Shown: positions 45,895 to 54,501, numbered from the stretch's first letter. The stretch is DNA of 64,000 nt from Yoonia vestfoldensis DSM 16212 (GCF_000382265.1 NZ_KB907984.1:1-64000), one strand, 5' to 3'. Notes: generated by a model not told the origin, from the letters alone. Translations and numbers: made by a program.

Positions 45895-46343
45895 GATACT
45901 CTTTCCTTTTCAGTTGGTTGACGGCGGAATGCCGTATTTTGATTTGTTGAAGCAGTGCAAAATGTTGCGCTGCTGTGAAACAAAGATTGGCCGAAATGCG
46001 CCGTGGGGAAAGAGCGGGAGAGATCACGAAAACGGGGCGAAACGTGATTGAGCCACCTCCTTGACAGAACACGGCATCTGCCCATGACGGCCATTGTGTG
46101 CAATGGTGCACAGTCTTTGCATCCGCTCTGTGCGTTCCGACGACGATGGTCGGCAGGCCGGTGTTGCGGACGATCACAGATTTCAGCGCTACCCAAATCC
46201 GTGATCGCCGAATATTTCGGCCGCCTCTCACCGGCGTTACCGATTGCGCTAACATTTCGGGTCGATTGCCGCCTTCGAGCCATCCCGCAAGCGTTGTCAA
46301 TGTCGCCCGCACCGCTTAACCCTGTCCGCAAAGGAGCATCCAA
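45895..46343. other. Non-coding 449-bp divergent region
   Basis: This stretch separates the small exported protein (leftward) and the histidine phosphatase gene (rightward). It has a TTGACA at 46061-46066 and a perfect dyad CCATTG-TGTG-CAATGG at 46091-46106. Short open frames are present, but none has a ribosome site or sensible codon usage. The length is unusual in this compact window; a small RNA or complex control region is possible. Confidence 0.5.
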
Positions 46344-46988
46344 ATGGGCGAAATCATTCTGGTCCGGCACGGGCAGGCCAATTCCAGCGCGCGCGACGAA
46401 GAAGGGTATGACCGCCTGTCAGAGCTTGGCCACCAGCAGGCCGCGTGGCTGGGCGATTACATGCGCGACCGCGAACGGCCTTTCGACAAGGTGATCAGCG
46501 GTAGCCTGCGCCGGCACCGCGAAACGGCGACGGGGTTGGGCTATGCCGATCCAGTGATCGACCATCGCCTGAACGAGATGGACTATTTCAACCTTGGCCG
46601 TGCCTTGCAGGATGTGCATGGCGTGCCGTTTCCCGGGCCTGACGAATTCGCCGCCCATGTCCCGCAGGTCATGCAAGCCTGGCACCGGGCCGAGATCATG
46701 GGGGTGGAAACCTTCGCCTCCTTTGAAACGCGCGTCACGGGTGTGCTGCAAGAGGCGGCACAACCGGGTGTCCGCGTGCTCTGCGTGACATCGGGCGGCG
46801 TGATCGGGATGATCATCCGCCATCTGCTTGACCTCGATCCGACGCGGATGGCGCATATCCTGCTGCCGATCCTGAATTCATCGGTCCACCGAATCCATGT
46901 GATCCCGCAAGGGCCGATTTTGGCCAGTTTCAACGCCGTGCCGCATCTGGATACGGCGGACCGCGCCCATGCGCTGACCCATTTCTGA
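46344..46988 (+). CDS. Histidine phosphatase family protein
   Basis: A 214-residue phosphoglycerate-mutase-like phosphatase. The RHG motif in ILVRHGQANS (His9) starts the chain, GSLRRHRETATGL supplies the conserved arginines, and a late histidine in SSVHRIHV may complete the site. AAGGAG precedes the ATG. Substrate is unknown; family members act on small phosphates or phosphoproteins. It runs into the saccharopine dehydrogenase gene after 12 bases, so the two are co-transcribed. Confidence 0.9.
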   Translation: MGEIILVRHGQANSSARDEEGYDRLSELGHQQAAWLGDYMRDRERPFDKVISGSLRRHRETATGLGYADPVIDHRLNEMDYFNLGRALQDVHGVPFPGPDEFAAHVPQVMQAWHRAEIMGVETFASFETRVTGVLQEAAQPGVRVLCVTSGGVIGMIIRHLLDLDPTRMAHILLPILNSSVHRIHVIPQGPILASFNAVPHLDTADRAHALTHF

Positions 46989-47000
46989 AAGGCCCCCAAG

Positions 47001-48065
47001 ATGAGCATCCACCTTTGGGTCCGGTCCGAAAGTCGCCCACATGAAGAACGCACCGGCCTGACGCCGCAAGGGGCCGCGCGCCTGATCGCCGCGGGCTTTC
47101 GCGTCACGGTCGAGGAGAGCCGCCAGCGGATCATCCCCATCGCGGATTATGCCGCCGCAGGCTGTGACATCGCACCGGAATTCGGCTGGCCGGATGCGCC
47201 TGCCGATGCGGTGATCTTTGGCCTGAAGGAACTGCCCGATGACGGCACGCCGCTACGGCATCGTCACATCATGTTCGGTCATGCCTACAAGGGGCAGCCG
47301 GCAGGACAGGTCCTGCTGGACAGGTTCCGCGCAGGCGGGGGGACCTTGCTTGATCTCGAATATCTGACGGATGAGGACGGGCGGCGCGTTGCGGCCTTTG
47401 GCTATTGGGCGGGCTATGCGGGGGCGGCGGTGGCGTTGCTGTGCTGGATGGCGCAGCAACGCGGGCAGATCGCGGGGCCGGTGCGCGCCTATCCGTCGGC
47501 GGCGCATCTGTTGGGCGACTTGCAGGAAGGACTGATCGCGCTGGGCACCGCCCGCCCCACGGCGCTGATCATCGGGGCGCTGGGCCGTGTGGGCACCGGC
47601 GCTGCGGACCTGTGCAGCGCGATGGGCGTGCCGGTCACGAAATGGGACATGGCTGAAACCGCGCAGGGCGGACCTTTCCCAGAGGTGCTGGCGCATGATA
47701 TCTTTCTGAATTGCATTCTTGCGCGTCCCGGCACGCCGGTCTTTGTGCCCGCCAGTGCCAAACTCGCCGCGCGCCGCCTGTCGGTGATCGGCGATATCGC
47801 CTGCGACCCCGACAGCGATTTTTCCCCGGTCAAGGTCTATGACCGCACAACGACTTGGGACGCGCCTGCCTTGCGCGTGTATGACAGCCCTGTGCTGGAC
47901 GTGACCGCCATCGACAATCTGCCCAGCATGCTGCCCGCCGAAAGCAGCGAGGATTTCGCCGAACAACTGCTGCCGCATCTGTCGACGCTGGACCGGATGG
48001 ACAGCGGCGTCTGGGCAGGCGCGCAGGTCTGGTTCGACCGCGCGATGGGTCAGACGGGGCGGTAA
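47001..48065 (+). CDS. Saccharopine dehydrogenase (NAD+, L-lysine-forming type)
   Basis: A 354-residue enzyme of the alanine dehydrogenase/LYS1-like group: EERTGLTPQGAARLIAAGF at the N terminus, LGRVGTGAADLCSAMG as the Rossmann loop and FLNCILARPGTP after it. It interconverts saccharopine with lysine and 2-oxoglutarate. In Rhodobacteraceae it usually serves lysine degradation or a fungal-like route; direction here is not shown. Its 3' end overlaps the convergent DUF3775 gene by 16 bases. Confidence 0.9.
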   Translation: MSIHLWVRSESRPHEERTGLTPQGAARLIAAGFRVTVEESRQRIIPIADYAAAGCDIAPEFGWPDAPADAVIFGLKELPDDGTPLRHRHIMFGHAYKGQPAGQVLLDRFRAGGGTLLDLEYLTDEDGRRVAAFGYWAGYAGAAVALLCWMAQQRGQIAGPVRAYPSAAHLLGDLQEGLIALGTARPTALIIGALGRVGTGAADLCSAMGVPVTKWDMAETAQGGPFPEVLAHDIFLNCILARPGTPVFVPASAKLAARRLSVIGDIACDPDSDFSPVKVYDRTTTWDAPALRVYDSPVLDVTAIDNLPSMLPAESSEDFAEQLLPHLSTLDRMDSGVWAGAQVWFDRAMGQTGR

Positions 48066-48376
48066 AGGTCGTCCTCGACTTCGCTGCTGTCGATGCCCAG
48101 CGCCTCCAGCCCGCTTTCCAGATGGTCGGCCAGGTGGGGCGATCCCTTGAGATAGGTCGCTGTGGGTGTCGTGGCTTCGGCCATTGCGGTGCGGACAGCC
48201 TCGGCCAGATCCTCGGGGTCGAATGTACCCCGCCCGATCCAGAACAGTGCGACAAGCCCGGCCTGTTCATCTTCGTTCAGACGATCGACGAAACCGTCGA
48301 ATTCATTTCCGGCGCGGTCGAGTTCACGTGCGAGGATGATGACCTCGGCCACCTTGTCTGCTGAAATGGGTAACAT
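48050..48376 (-). CDS. DUF3775 domain protein
   Basis: A 108-residue acidic soluble protein of the DUF3775 family, common in alphaproteobacteria and without known function. Conserved segments are KVAEVIILARELD, VALFWIGRGTFDPEDL and PHLADHLESGLEALG. AAGGGAGG lies at the proper distance from the ATG chosen; an upstream in-frame ATG adds 21 basic residues and is rejected. It converges with the saccharopine dehydrogenase gene. Confidence 0.85.
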   Translation of the reverse strand: MLPISADKVAEVIILARELDRAGNEFDGFVDRLNEDEQAGLVALFWIGRGTFDPEDLAEAVRTAMAEATTPTATYLKGSPHLADHLESGLEALGIDSSEVEDDLYRPV

Positions 48377-48451
48377 CTGCGGCCCTCCCTTGGTGCGACC
48401 TTGCGCGATGATACCACAGGCGGCCTTGATCTGGCGCAACAGATGCGCCGG

Positions 48452-49189
48452 TCACTTCGCGCCGAACAGCCGATAATACATCCAGTCGGGCATGAACTGT
48501 GACCCGCGGAACACCCAAGAAAAGAGCAAGGGAAAGCTCTTCTTGAACGTGTCGGTGTTCATATGCTCGAACACTTCTTTCGCTGCATCCTGCGGCGTCA
48601 TAATGAACGGCATGTTGAAATCGTTCTTTTCGGTCAGGCGTGTCTTGATAAAACCGGGGTTGATCAGCTGCACATGCACGCCCGTGTTACGCAGATCGGC
48701 CTGCATCGATTCCGCCAGCGCCATCATGCCCGCCTTGGACGAGCAATAGCCGATGGCACCGGGCAAGCCGCGAAAGCCCGACAGCGAGCCGACCAGCACG
48801 ATGTGACCGGCATCGCGCGCGACCATGTCCTTGATGACCGACCCCACGACGCGTGAAGCGCCCAGAAAATTGACCTCGCCCATCATGTCGGCTTTTTCGT
48901 TGTCCCAGTCCTGCGCCTTCATCGGCCAGTAGACACCGGCCAGATAGACGACCCCGTCGATCTGCCCGACCTCGGCAGCGGCGGACTCCACCGATGCGCG
49001 GTCAGCGACGTCGACGGTGACGTAAGATGCCTTGCCGGGCAAATCCTCGACCAGATCTTTCAGCCTGTCTTCGGTCCGGGCGGACACGATCACCTCTGCC
49101 CCGGCGCGGCTGAGGGTCAGGGCAACTTCACGCCCCAGCCCTTCGCTTGCACCCACGATCCAGTAGCGTTTTCCTTGCCATTCGGTCAC
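48452..49189 (-). CDS. Short-chain dehydrogenase, last gene of the RpoE-linked operon
   Basis: A 245-residue SDR with the cofactor motif VGASEGLGRE at 11-20, a catalytic serine in VLVGSLSG and YCSSK in the active site. The GTG start lies two bases after the stop of the DUF3833 gene and follows GGGAGAA. It closes a five-gene leftward run. The same order (flavoprotein, DUF1365, MFS, DUF3833, SDR) occurs next to rpoE-chrR in Rhodobacter sphaeroides, as far as I recall. Substrate is unknown, possibly a lipid-derived keto or hydroxyl group. Confidence 0.88.
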   Translation of the reverse strand: MTEWQGKRYWIVGASEGLGREVALTLSRAGAEVIVSARTEDRLKDLVEDLPGKASYVTVDVADRASVESAAAEVGQIDGVVYLAGVYWPMKAQDWDNEKADMMGEVNFLGASRVVGSVIKDMVARDAGHIVLVGSLSGFRGLPGAIGYCSSKAGMMALAESMQADLRNTGVHVQLINPGFIKTRLTEKNDFNMPFIMTPQDAAKEVFEHMNTDTFKKSFPLLFSWVFRGSQFMPDWMYYRLFGAK

Positions 49190-49190
49190 G

Positions 49191-49763
49191 TCATTCTCCC
49201 GCGTAGGCCTGATCCCGCGGTCGCATTGTGGCGACAAGCTCGGCAACCTTGATCCCGAACTTGCGGAACTGGCTGCGATTCATGATCGACCCGTTTGATG
49301 TCAGATACATCCAGTCTGTAACATCAAGCGCGTGACCGCCAGCCTCGTCGGCCAGTTTTATGCGGTAATTCAGCACAACGGCGGAGCCTTGCTGCTTTCC
49401 GGTGCCTGTGCCCACGACATCGGGGGCTTCGGCCTTGATCGTGCCGTCATTCGACAGGGTCAGGGTCCAGCAACGGTCCTGCTTCAATCCGCTGTCATAA
49501 TGGAACTTTTCGACCATCGTGCCGACATTGCCGTTCCAGGTCGCGTGGAAATCGGCGACGAACCGCGACGAGACCTTGCCGGTGGGGCCGAAAATGACGC
49601 CTTCGCACACGATAGGGCCATTGAACCTCTCGCGGATGTCGAACATCGGGCCATCGGTATAATCGTCCGGTTTCTGCGCGAGGAACGACGCAAAGCGGGT
49701 CTTGGCATAGACAGCCGCCGCCATCAAAGCCGCGCCGATCAAAATATAGGTGATAAACGACAT
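49191..49763 (-). CDS. DUF3833 domain protein, membrane-anchored
   Basis: A 190-residue protein of the DUF3833 family. An N-terminal hydrophobic segment (about 4-20) anchors it in the membrane and the rest is a beta-rich domain, with FNGPIVCEGVIFGPTGKVSS, TLTLSNDGTIKAEAP and DVTDWMYLTSNGSIMNRS as recognisable strands. It looks like a lipocalin-type fold but no ligand is known. GAGGAA precedes the ATG, only three bases after the MFS gene's stop. It is part of the RpoE-linked operon. Confidence 0.87.
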   Translation of the reverse strand: MSFITYILIGAALMAAAVYAKTRFASFLAQKPDDYTDGPMFDIRERFNGPIVCEGVIFGPTGKVSSRFVADFHATWNGNVGTMVEKFHYDSGLKQDRCWTLTLSNDGTIKAEAPDVVGTGTGKQQGSAVVLNYRIKLADEAGGHALDVTDWMYLTSNGSIMNRSQFRKFGIKVAELVATMRPRDQAYAGE

Positions 49764-49766
49764 CGT

Positions 49767-50993
49767 TTATTCCTCGAGCTTTGTGGCGACCAGAAGGCCG
49801 ATCGCCAACAGTTTCAAAAGCGACGGCACCAATGCGTAAAGCACCGTCAGGGTCGTCAATGCCGCGTCCGGCAAATCGGTCGCGCCGGCAACGAAACCGG
49901 ATCTTTCCAGCAACGGCAGCAGGACGACTGCCGCAAAGGCCAGCGTGAACTTGTTGACCAGCGACCAAAGGCCAAAACCTTGCCCGCCGGTAGGCGAAAT
50001 CACGGCCATGCGTTTGGCGAACATCGCGGGCATCAAGGTCAGGTCTGCCCCGATCGTTGCACCACTTAATACGCAGATGATCGCAAACGGGATCACATCG
50101 CCGGTCGATAAAGTCAGCGTATAGCCGAATGACGCTATGGCGAGGACCATGGCAGCCAGCAAGACGCGCTTTGCCCCGAACCGGCGGGCAAGCGCGGACC
50201 ATGCGGGCGACGACAGCGCCGCCGCCAGAAAAAAGAGAACAAGCAGCGCCCCTTCCCAACCGGGCGCGCCCAGCCTGCTTTCGACGTAGAAAAGGAACAG
50301 GGTGGATGACACCGCCAGCGGCGTGGCATTGACCAGTGCAAGGATCAGCAACCGCCGCGCGATAGGGTCGGCCAGGATGTCGCGGATATGGGACGGTTCC
50401 TGCGCCACACGGCCTTTCCATTCCGGCCACATGAAGAACACGGCAATCAGCGTGACCACGGCAAAGCCGAAGGCGAACACCGCAAAGGGGTCGACCACCA
50501 CACCGATCAGCACGGTAGGGATGACAGCGGCAATGCAGACCCCCAGCAAGGCCCCGCTCTCGCGCCACGCGGCCAGCCGGACATGGCCACCGTCGGCCGT
50601 GCCTGCCTTGCTGATCCCTTGGGCGTAGAAATTGATCGTCAGGAAACTGAACGCCGTGAACAGCCCCGTGATCGTCAGGCCGAACCACCAGATCGGCGCG
50701 ATGGGCGGGGCCACGGCGAAAAGCCCGATCATCGACAGCGCCAGCGCAAAGGCGGTCAGCGTGATCGCAAGCTTCTTGAACCGCGTCAGCCGTTCACTGA
50801 TCCAGCCCAGCACGGGGTCCTGCACCACGTCGAACAGCCGCAGGCCAAACAATACCGCACCCAATGCTGACAGGCTGACGCCATAGGTGTCGGCATAGTA
50901 TTTCGGTGCATAGATATAGATCGGCAGACCGGCCCCCGACAGGACCGCCGCGAAAAGGCTGAAGGCAGGCAACCTTTCGGTCAGGGCTTTCAC
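49767..50993 (-). CDS. MFS transporter (GPH-like), RpoE-linked operon
   Basis: A 408-residue 12-span transporter. The first loop has GLRLFDVVQDPVLGWISER, the D-x-x-x-D-P motif of the glycoside-pentoside-hexuronide-type MFS group, and a repeat of the pattern comes in the second half. Substrate is unknown. The GTG start overlaps the DUF1365 stop (GTGA) and is preceded by GAGG, so the gene is translationally coupled to DUF1365. Its place in the operon suggests movement of a lipid, fatty-acid derivative or other stress-related compound. Confidence 0.87.
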   Translation of the reverse strand: MKALTERLPAFSLFAAVLSGAGLPIYIYAPKYYADTYGVSLSALGAVLFGLRLFDVVQDPVLGWISERLTRFKKLAITLTAFALALSMIGLFAVAPPIAPIWWFGLTITGLFTAFSFLTINFYAQGISKAGTADGGHVRLAAWRESGALLGVCIAAVIPTVLIGVVVDPFAVFAFGFAVVTLIAVFFMWPEWKGRVAQEPSHIRDILADPIARRLLILALVNATPLAVSSTLFLFYVESRLGAPGWEGALLVLFFLAAALSSPAWSALARRFGAKRVLLAAMVLAIASFGYTLTLSTGDVIPFAIICVLSGATIGADLTLMPAMFAKRMAVISPTGGQGFGLWSLVNKFTLAFAAVVLLPLLERSGFVAGATDLPDAALTTLTVLYALVPSLLKLLAIGLLVATKLEE

Positions 50994-51745
50994 CGGCTGA
51001 CCTCGTCCTGCGGCGGGGCGGGCTGCGACCGGAACGTGGCACCCTTCCACCACAGCTTGACCGCCTGCCAGTGGATCAGCGCCAGCACACGGCGCGACCC
51101 GAACGGACGGCGCAGTACGGCGCGCAGGATGCTGCCATTGCTGATCGGGCGGCGCGCGCCCGTCAGCGTGGCGATGACCCCGCCATTGCCGCGGGTGTAG
51201 TCGATCCAGATGCCGACGCTGTCAGGCTGGATATCAAATCGGAACACATATCCACCCTCTACGGGCTGGAAAGGGGAAACATGCATCACCTTTTGCGCTG
51301 CCAGCGTTTCCGTCTTGGTAAGGGCGCGCCCGTCGTCATGGCGGCACAGATAGGAATGGCGATCGCCGAAGGTGTTGGTGACCTCTGCGATGATCGTGGT
51401 CAGGGCATTGTCGTCATAGCACAGCCAGAACGACACCGGATTGAACACATGGCCCAGCACACGCGGCTGCGCCAGCAGCATGATCCGGTCGGGTTGCGGA
51501 ACCGCATGCGCGGTCAGCACATCGCGGACCCATGCGGCACCGCGTCCTTGCTTGGGCGGCCCGCCGTGGTCGGTGTCATGCAGCGACATCAGGTTGCCGC
51601 CGTTGCGTGCAAACAGCGCAGGCGCGTCGGGTGCGGTTTCCGGATCCAGCAGCACATAGTCGATGGAATAGCGGAACGCGTTCTTGGTCGCACCCCGCCG
51701 CCCGTGATAAGTTTCCCCGGCGATATGTTCGACCCGCGCGGTCAC
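50990..51745 (-). CDS. DUF1365 domain protein, RpoE-linked operon
   Basis: A 251-residue protein of the DUF1365 family, which accompanies the COG2907 flavoprotein across bacteria and is of unknown reaction. Conserved blocks are YLCRH, RVLGHVFNPVSFWLCYDD and MHVSPFQPVEGGYVFRFD. It begins with GTG overlapping the flavoprotein stop (GTGA). The pair is frequently found with cyclopropane-fatty-acid synthase-like genes, suggesting modification of membrane fatty acids; that partner is not in this window. Confidence 0.88.
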   Translation of the reverse strand: MTARVEHIAGETYHGRRGATKNAFRYSIDYVLLDPETAPDAPALFARNGGNLMSLHDTDHGGPPKQGRGAAWVRDVLTAHAVPQPDRIMLLAQPRVLGHVFNPVSFWLCYDDNALTTIIAEVTNTFGDRHSYLCRHDDGRALTKTETLAAQKVMHVSPFQPVEGGYVFRFDIQPDSVGIWIDYTRGNGGVIATLTGARRPISNGSILRAVLRRPFGSRRVLALIHWQAVKLWWKGATFRSQPAPPQDEVSR

Positions 51746-53040
51746 TCTGCCGCCATCGCCATGCGTTCGGGCGCGTTCAGTTTTTCGACAACCTCAAGCG
51801 CGCTGGACAGCCCGTCTTCGTGGAAACCGTTCTTCATCCATGCGCCGCAGAACCACGTGCGGTTTGTGCCGTTCATCGCAGCGGCTGTTTTCTGGGCGGC
51901 AAGGGCGGCCAGATCATAGACCGGATGGTGCAGCGTCACCTCGTCCCAGATCAAGTCCTCGCGGATCGGGCGGCGGCTGTTCAGCGTGACCATCAGCGTG
52001 TCGGCCTTCAGCCAAGGCTGAAGCGAATTCATCCAATAGGTCAGGTCGATCTCGCCGCCCTGCTGATCGGTCGCCTCGGTATAGATCCAAGACGACCAGA
52101 CCTGCCTGCGCTTGGGCATGATGGAGGTGTCCGAATGCAGCACGATGCTGTTGGGCTGATAGCGCACCGCGCCCAAGGTGTCGCGTTCGACCTGCGAGGC
52201 GTCCGACAGCATGGCAAGGCTCTGGTCGGAATGGCTGGCGAAAACCACCTCGTCAAAGCGTTCCCACTCGCCGCCTTTGGCCTTGACCTCGACCCAGCCG
52301 GGCCGGCGGCGGACTGCATCGACAGGCGCACCCAGCCGCAGATCGACATCGCGGCGCGCCATATCGGCGGCAAGGCGGCTGACATAGGCCTGCGAGCCAC
52401 CGTCGACCGTGTACCATTGATGCTGGCCCGTCGCCCCCAAGAGGGCATGATTGTCGAAAAATGTCATCATCGCATGGGCGGGGAAATCGAGGATTTTTTC
52501 CTTGGGCGTGGACCAGATCGCGCCCGAAAACGGCAGAAGATAATGGTCGCGGAAATAATCCGACAGGCGCAGTTTTTTCAGCAACCCGCCGATGGTCAGG
52601 CTCTGGTCCTGACTGGCCGCCAGACCGTGTTTGTTGAAATGCAGGATGTCGCGGACCATCCGCAGGAAACGCGGGTTGGCTGCGTTCTTGCGCTGGGCGA
52701 ACAAGGCATCCAGACTGGCGAGGCCATATTCCAGCCTGCCACCGCCGAAAGACGCGCCAAAGCTCATGTTGCTTTTGATAACCGGCACGTCGAGATCGTC
52801 GAACAGGGCCGTCAGATGCGGATAATTGGCATAGTTGAAAACGATGAAACCGGTGTCGACCTGCTGGTCGCCATGCTGGCCTGCCATCCTTGTGCGGGCA
52901 TGGCCACCCAGCCGGTTTTCAGCCTCGAAGAGGACCACGTGGTGATCCCTTGCCAATGTGTGGGCCGCGCCCATCCCCGAAATCCCCGCCCCGATCACCG
53001 CAATCTTCAAGGGCGCGGTTGTCCCTGTCTCTACCAGCAT
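51742..53040 (-). CDS. COG2907-family FAD-dependent amine-oxidase-like protein
   Basis: A 432-residue flavoprotein. The dinucleotide motif AVIGAGISGMGAAHTLA is near residues 14-30, the ENRLGGHARTR follows and GAWMKNGFHEDGLSSA near the C terminus completes the FAD-binding site. This is the first gene of the leftward operon. A TGATCC-N18-TAACTA promoter matching the one for rpoE lies 35 bases upstream of the ATG, giving a leader of about 27 bases. GGAG precedes the start. Its probable work on unsaturated fatty acids is inferred from neighbours. Confidence 0.9.
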   Translation of the reverse strand: MLVETGTTAPLKIAVIGAGISGMGAAHTLARDHHVVLFEAENRLGGHARTRMAGQHGDQQVDTGFIVFNYANYPHLTALFDDLDVPVIKSNMSFGASFGGGRLEYGLASLDALFAQRKNAANPRFLRMVRDILHFNKHGLAASQDQSLTIGGLLKKLRLSDYFRDHYLLPFSGAIWSTPKEKILDFPAHAMMTFFDNHALLGATGQHQWYTVDGGSQAYVSRLAADMARRDVDLRLGAPVDAVRRRPGWVEVKAKGGEWERFDEVVFASHSDQSLAMLSDASQVERDTLGAVRYQPNSIVLHSDTSIMPKRRQVWSSWIYTEATDQQGGEIDLTYWMNSLQPWLKADTLMVTLNSRRPIREDLIWDEVTLHHPVYDLAALAAQKTAAAMNGTNRTWFCGAWMKNGFHEDGLSSALEVVEKLNAPERMAMAAE

Positions 53041-53074
53041 ACTGTCTCCGTCGCCCCGGTCGTTTCTTGTCTGT

Positions 53075-53104
53075 TAGTTACGTAGCGCGGTTTGGGACGG
53101 ATCA
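53075..53104 (-). promoter_or_regulatory. RpoE-type promoter of the five-gene operon
   Basis: On the minus strand TGATCC (53099-53104), 18 bases, then TAACTA (53075-53080). TGATCC is the -35 known for R. sphaeroides RpoE promoters. The spacing is exactly the same as in the opposite-facing rpoE promoter. The start of transcription would be near 53068. Confidence 0.72.
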
Positions 53105-53126
53105 CGCAAAATACTTTGTGACCCAC

Positions 53127-53156
53127 TGATCCAAGCGCCAGATCGCGGCGTAATAA
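53127..53156 (+). promoter_or_regulatory. RpoE-type autoregulatory promoter of rpoE-chrR
   Basis: TGATCC (53127-53132), 18 bases, then TAATAA (53151-53156). The transcription start would be near 53163, which lies at or after the most upstream in-frame ATG of rpoE and therefore favours a downstream start codon for the sigma factor. Confidence 0.75.
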
Positions 53157-53268
53157 ACACATGTTGAACGAGATGCATACCCTTGCGAAAGCTGATGCAG
53201 TCACCGTGATGCCCGTCTATAAAAGGACAGGCAACGCGGGTATTCGCGCCACGGGGGCAAATCGGGTG

Positions 53269-53817
53269 ATGGCAGAGGCAACGACCAAACGCATGGCATG
53301 GGTGACGCAAGTTGCCGCCGTGCGTGACGCCAAGGACAAGGCGGCTTTTGCCGAATTGTTCGCCTATTTCGCCCCGCGTGTGAAATCGTTTCTCATGAAA
53401 TCGGGGGCCAGCCCGGACCTGGCCGAAGAATGCGCGCAAGAAGTGATGGTGACCTTGTGGAACAAGGCCCATCTGTTCGATCCGGCAAAGGCGAGTGTGT
53501 CCACCTGGATATTCACGATCGCCCGGAACCGCCGGATCGACCTTTTGCGAAAACAAAAGCGGCCCGAGCCCGAGGATTTGCCCTGGGGACCAGAGGCCGA
53601 ACCTGAACAGGCCGATGCCATGGGTCTGCAACAGGAAACGGAACAACTCGGGCAGGCGCTTGCCGCTTTGCCCGCAGAACAAAGAAAGCTGATCGAACGC
53701 GCCTATTTCGGCGAGTTGAGCCATAGCGAAATCGCCGCCGAAACCGGCCTTCCGCTTGGCACGATCAAATCAAGGATACGGCTGGCGCTGGAACGCCTGC
53801 GCCACACAATGAAGTGA
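53269..53817 (+). CDS. rpoE: ECF sigma factor RpoE (singlet-oxygen response)
   Basis: A 182-residue group IV sigma factor. Region 2 has FAPRVKSFLMKSG, EECAQEVMVTLW and WIFTIARNRRIDLLRK; region 4 has AYFGELSHSEIAAE and LPLGTIKSRI, matching the RpoE of R. sphaeroides. Released from ChrR by singlet oxygen, it activates its own operon and stress genes. The frame is open for 36 more codons upstream, but those cover the expected transcription start and lack sigma similarity, so I chose the later ATG. It lies 7 bases before chrR. Confidence 0.92.
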   Translation: MAEATTKRMAWVTQVAAVRDAKDKAAFAELFAYFAPRVKSFLMKSGASPDLAEECAQEVMVTLWNKAHLFDPAKASVSTWIFTIARNRRIDLLRKQKRPEPEDLPWGPEAEPEQADAMGLQQETEQLGQALAALPAEQRKLIERAYFGELSHSEIAAETGLPLGTIKSRIRLALERLRHTMK

Positions 53818-53824
53818 CATGCAG

Positions 53825-54472
53825 ATGACAAAGATCAAACACCACCTGACCGATGCCCTGTTGATGGGCTATGCCGCTGGCACCTTGCCAGAGGCGTTCA
53901 ATCTGGTGGTCGCTACCCATATTTCCATGTGCGACACCTGCCGCGCGGCGCTTGCCGAATTCGAGGCGGTGGGCGGCGAGGTGATGCTGGATGCAGAACC
54001 TGTCGATATGGCCGAAGATGCGCTTGCTGACGCCATGGCGCGGATCATGAACGCGCCCCAGACGTCATTGCCAAAGGCAAAGCCTGCGGGCGGCGTCTTT
54101 CCCGCGCCCCTGCGCGATTACGTCAACGGCGATCTGGACCGCGTCAAATGGCGCAAGATCGGCGGCGGGGTCAGCCAAATGGTACTGAAAACCGAAGGCG
54201 GTGCCAGCGTGCGGTTGCTGCGCATCCCCGCAGGCACGGCTGTGCCGGATCATGGGCATCGCGGGACTGAACTGACGCTGGTGCTGCAAGGTGCCTTCGT
54301 CGACGAAACAGACCGTTTCGGCGCGGGCGATATCGAGGTCGCGAACGAGGATTTGAACCACACGCCGGTCGCGGAACAGGGTGCGGATTGCATCTGTCTG
54401 GCCGCAACAGACGCGCCTTTGCGGTTCAACGCCTTGCTGCCGCGCATCGCGCAGCGGTTCATTGGCATTTGA
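53825..54472 (+). CDS. chrR: Zinc anti-sigma factor ChrR
   Basis: A 215-residue anti-sigma factor with two metal sites. The N-terminal zinc finger-like site has His6, His32, Cys36 and Cys39 (THISMCDTC), matching the four ligands of R. sphaeroides ChrR. The C-terminal cupin domain has His143, His145, Glu149 and His179 (DHGHRGTE and NHTPVAE). The first domain holds RpoE; the cupin is needed for the singlet-oxygen signal. The ATG for MTKIKHH aligns with the known start; another ATG two codons upstream is possible. Confidence 0.95.
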   Translation: MTKIKHHLTDALLMGYAAGTLPEAFNLVVATHISMCDTCRAALAEFEAVGGEVMLDAEPVDMAEDALADAMARIMNAPQTSLPKAKPAGGVFPAPLRDYVNGDLDRVKWRKIGGGVSQMVLKTEGGASVRLLRIPAGTAVPDHGHRGTELTLVLQGAFVDETDRFGAGDIEVANEDLNHTPVAEQGADCICLAATDAPLRFNALLPRIAQRFIGI

Positions 54473-54476
54473 CAGG

Positions 54477-54501
54477 GGGCAGCGGGGTGAACCCCGCCCT
54501 A
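54477..54501. repeat. REP-like inverted repeat after chrR
   Basis: GCGGGGT-GA-ACCCCGC with further G-rich and CCCTAC flanks. It lies between the stops of chrR and the convergent rmuC. It is the second member of the class seen at the truB 3' end, and may also act as a weak bidirectional terminator, though no T-run follows. Confidence 0.75.

Noticed and set aside
51071..53085. Long plus-strand frames antisense to the flavoprotein and DUF1365 genes
   Set aside because: They are shadows of conserved leftward genes, with no start or ribosome site of their own.
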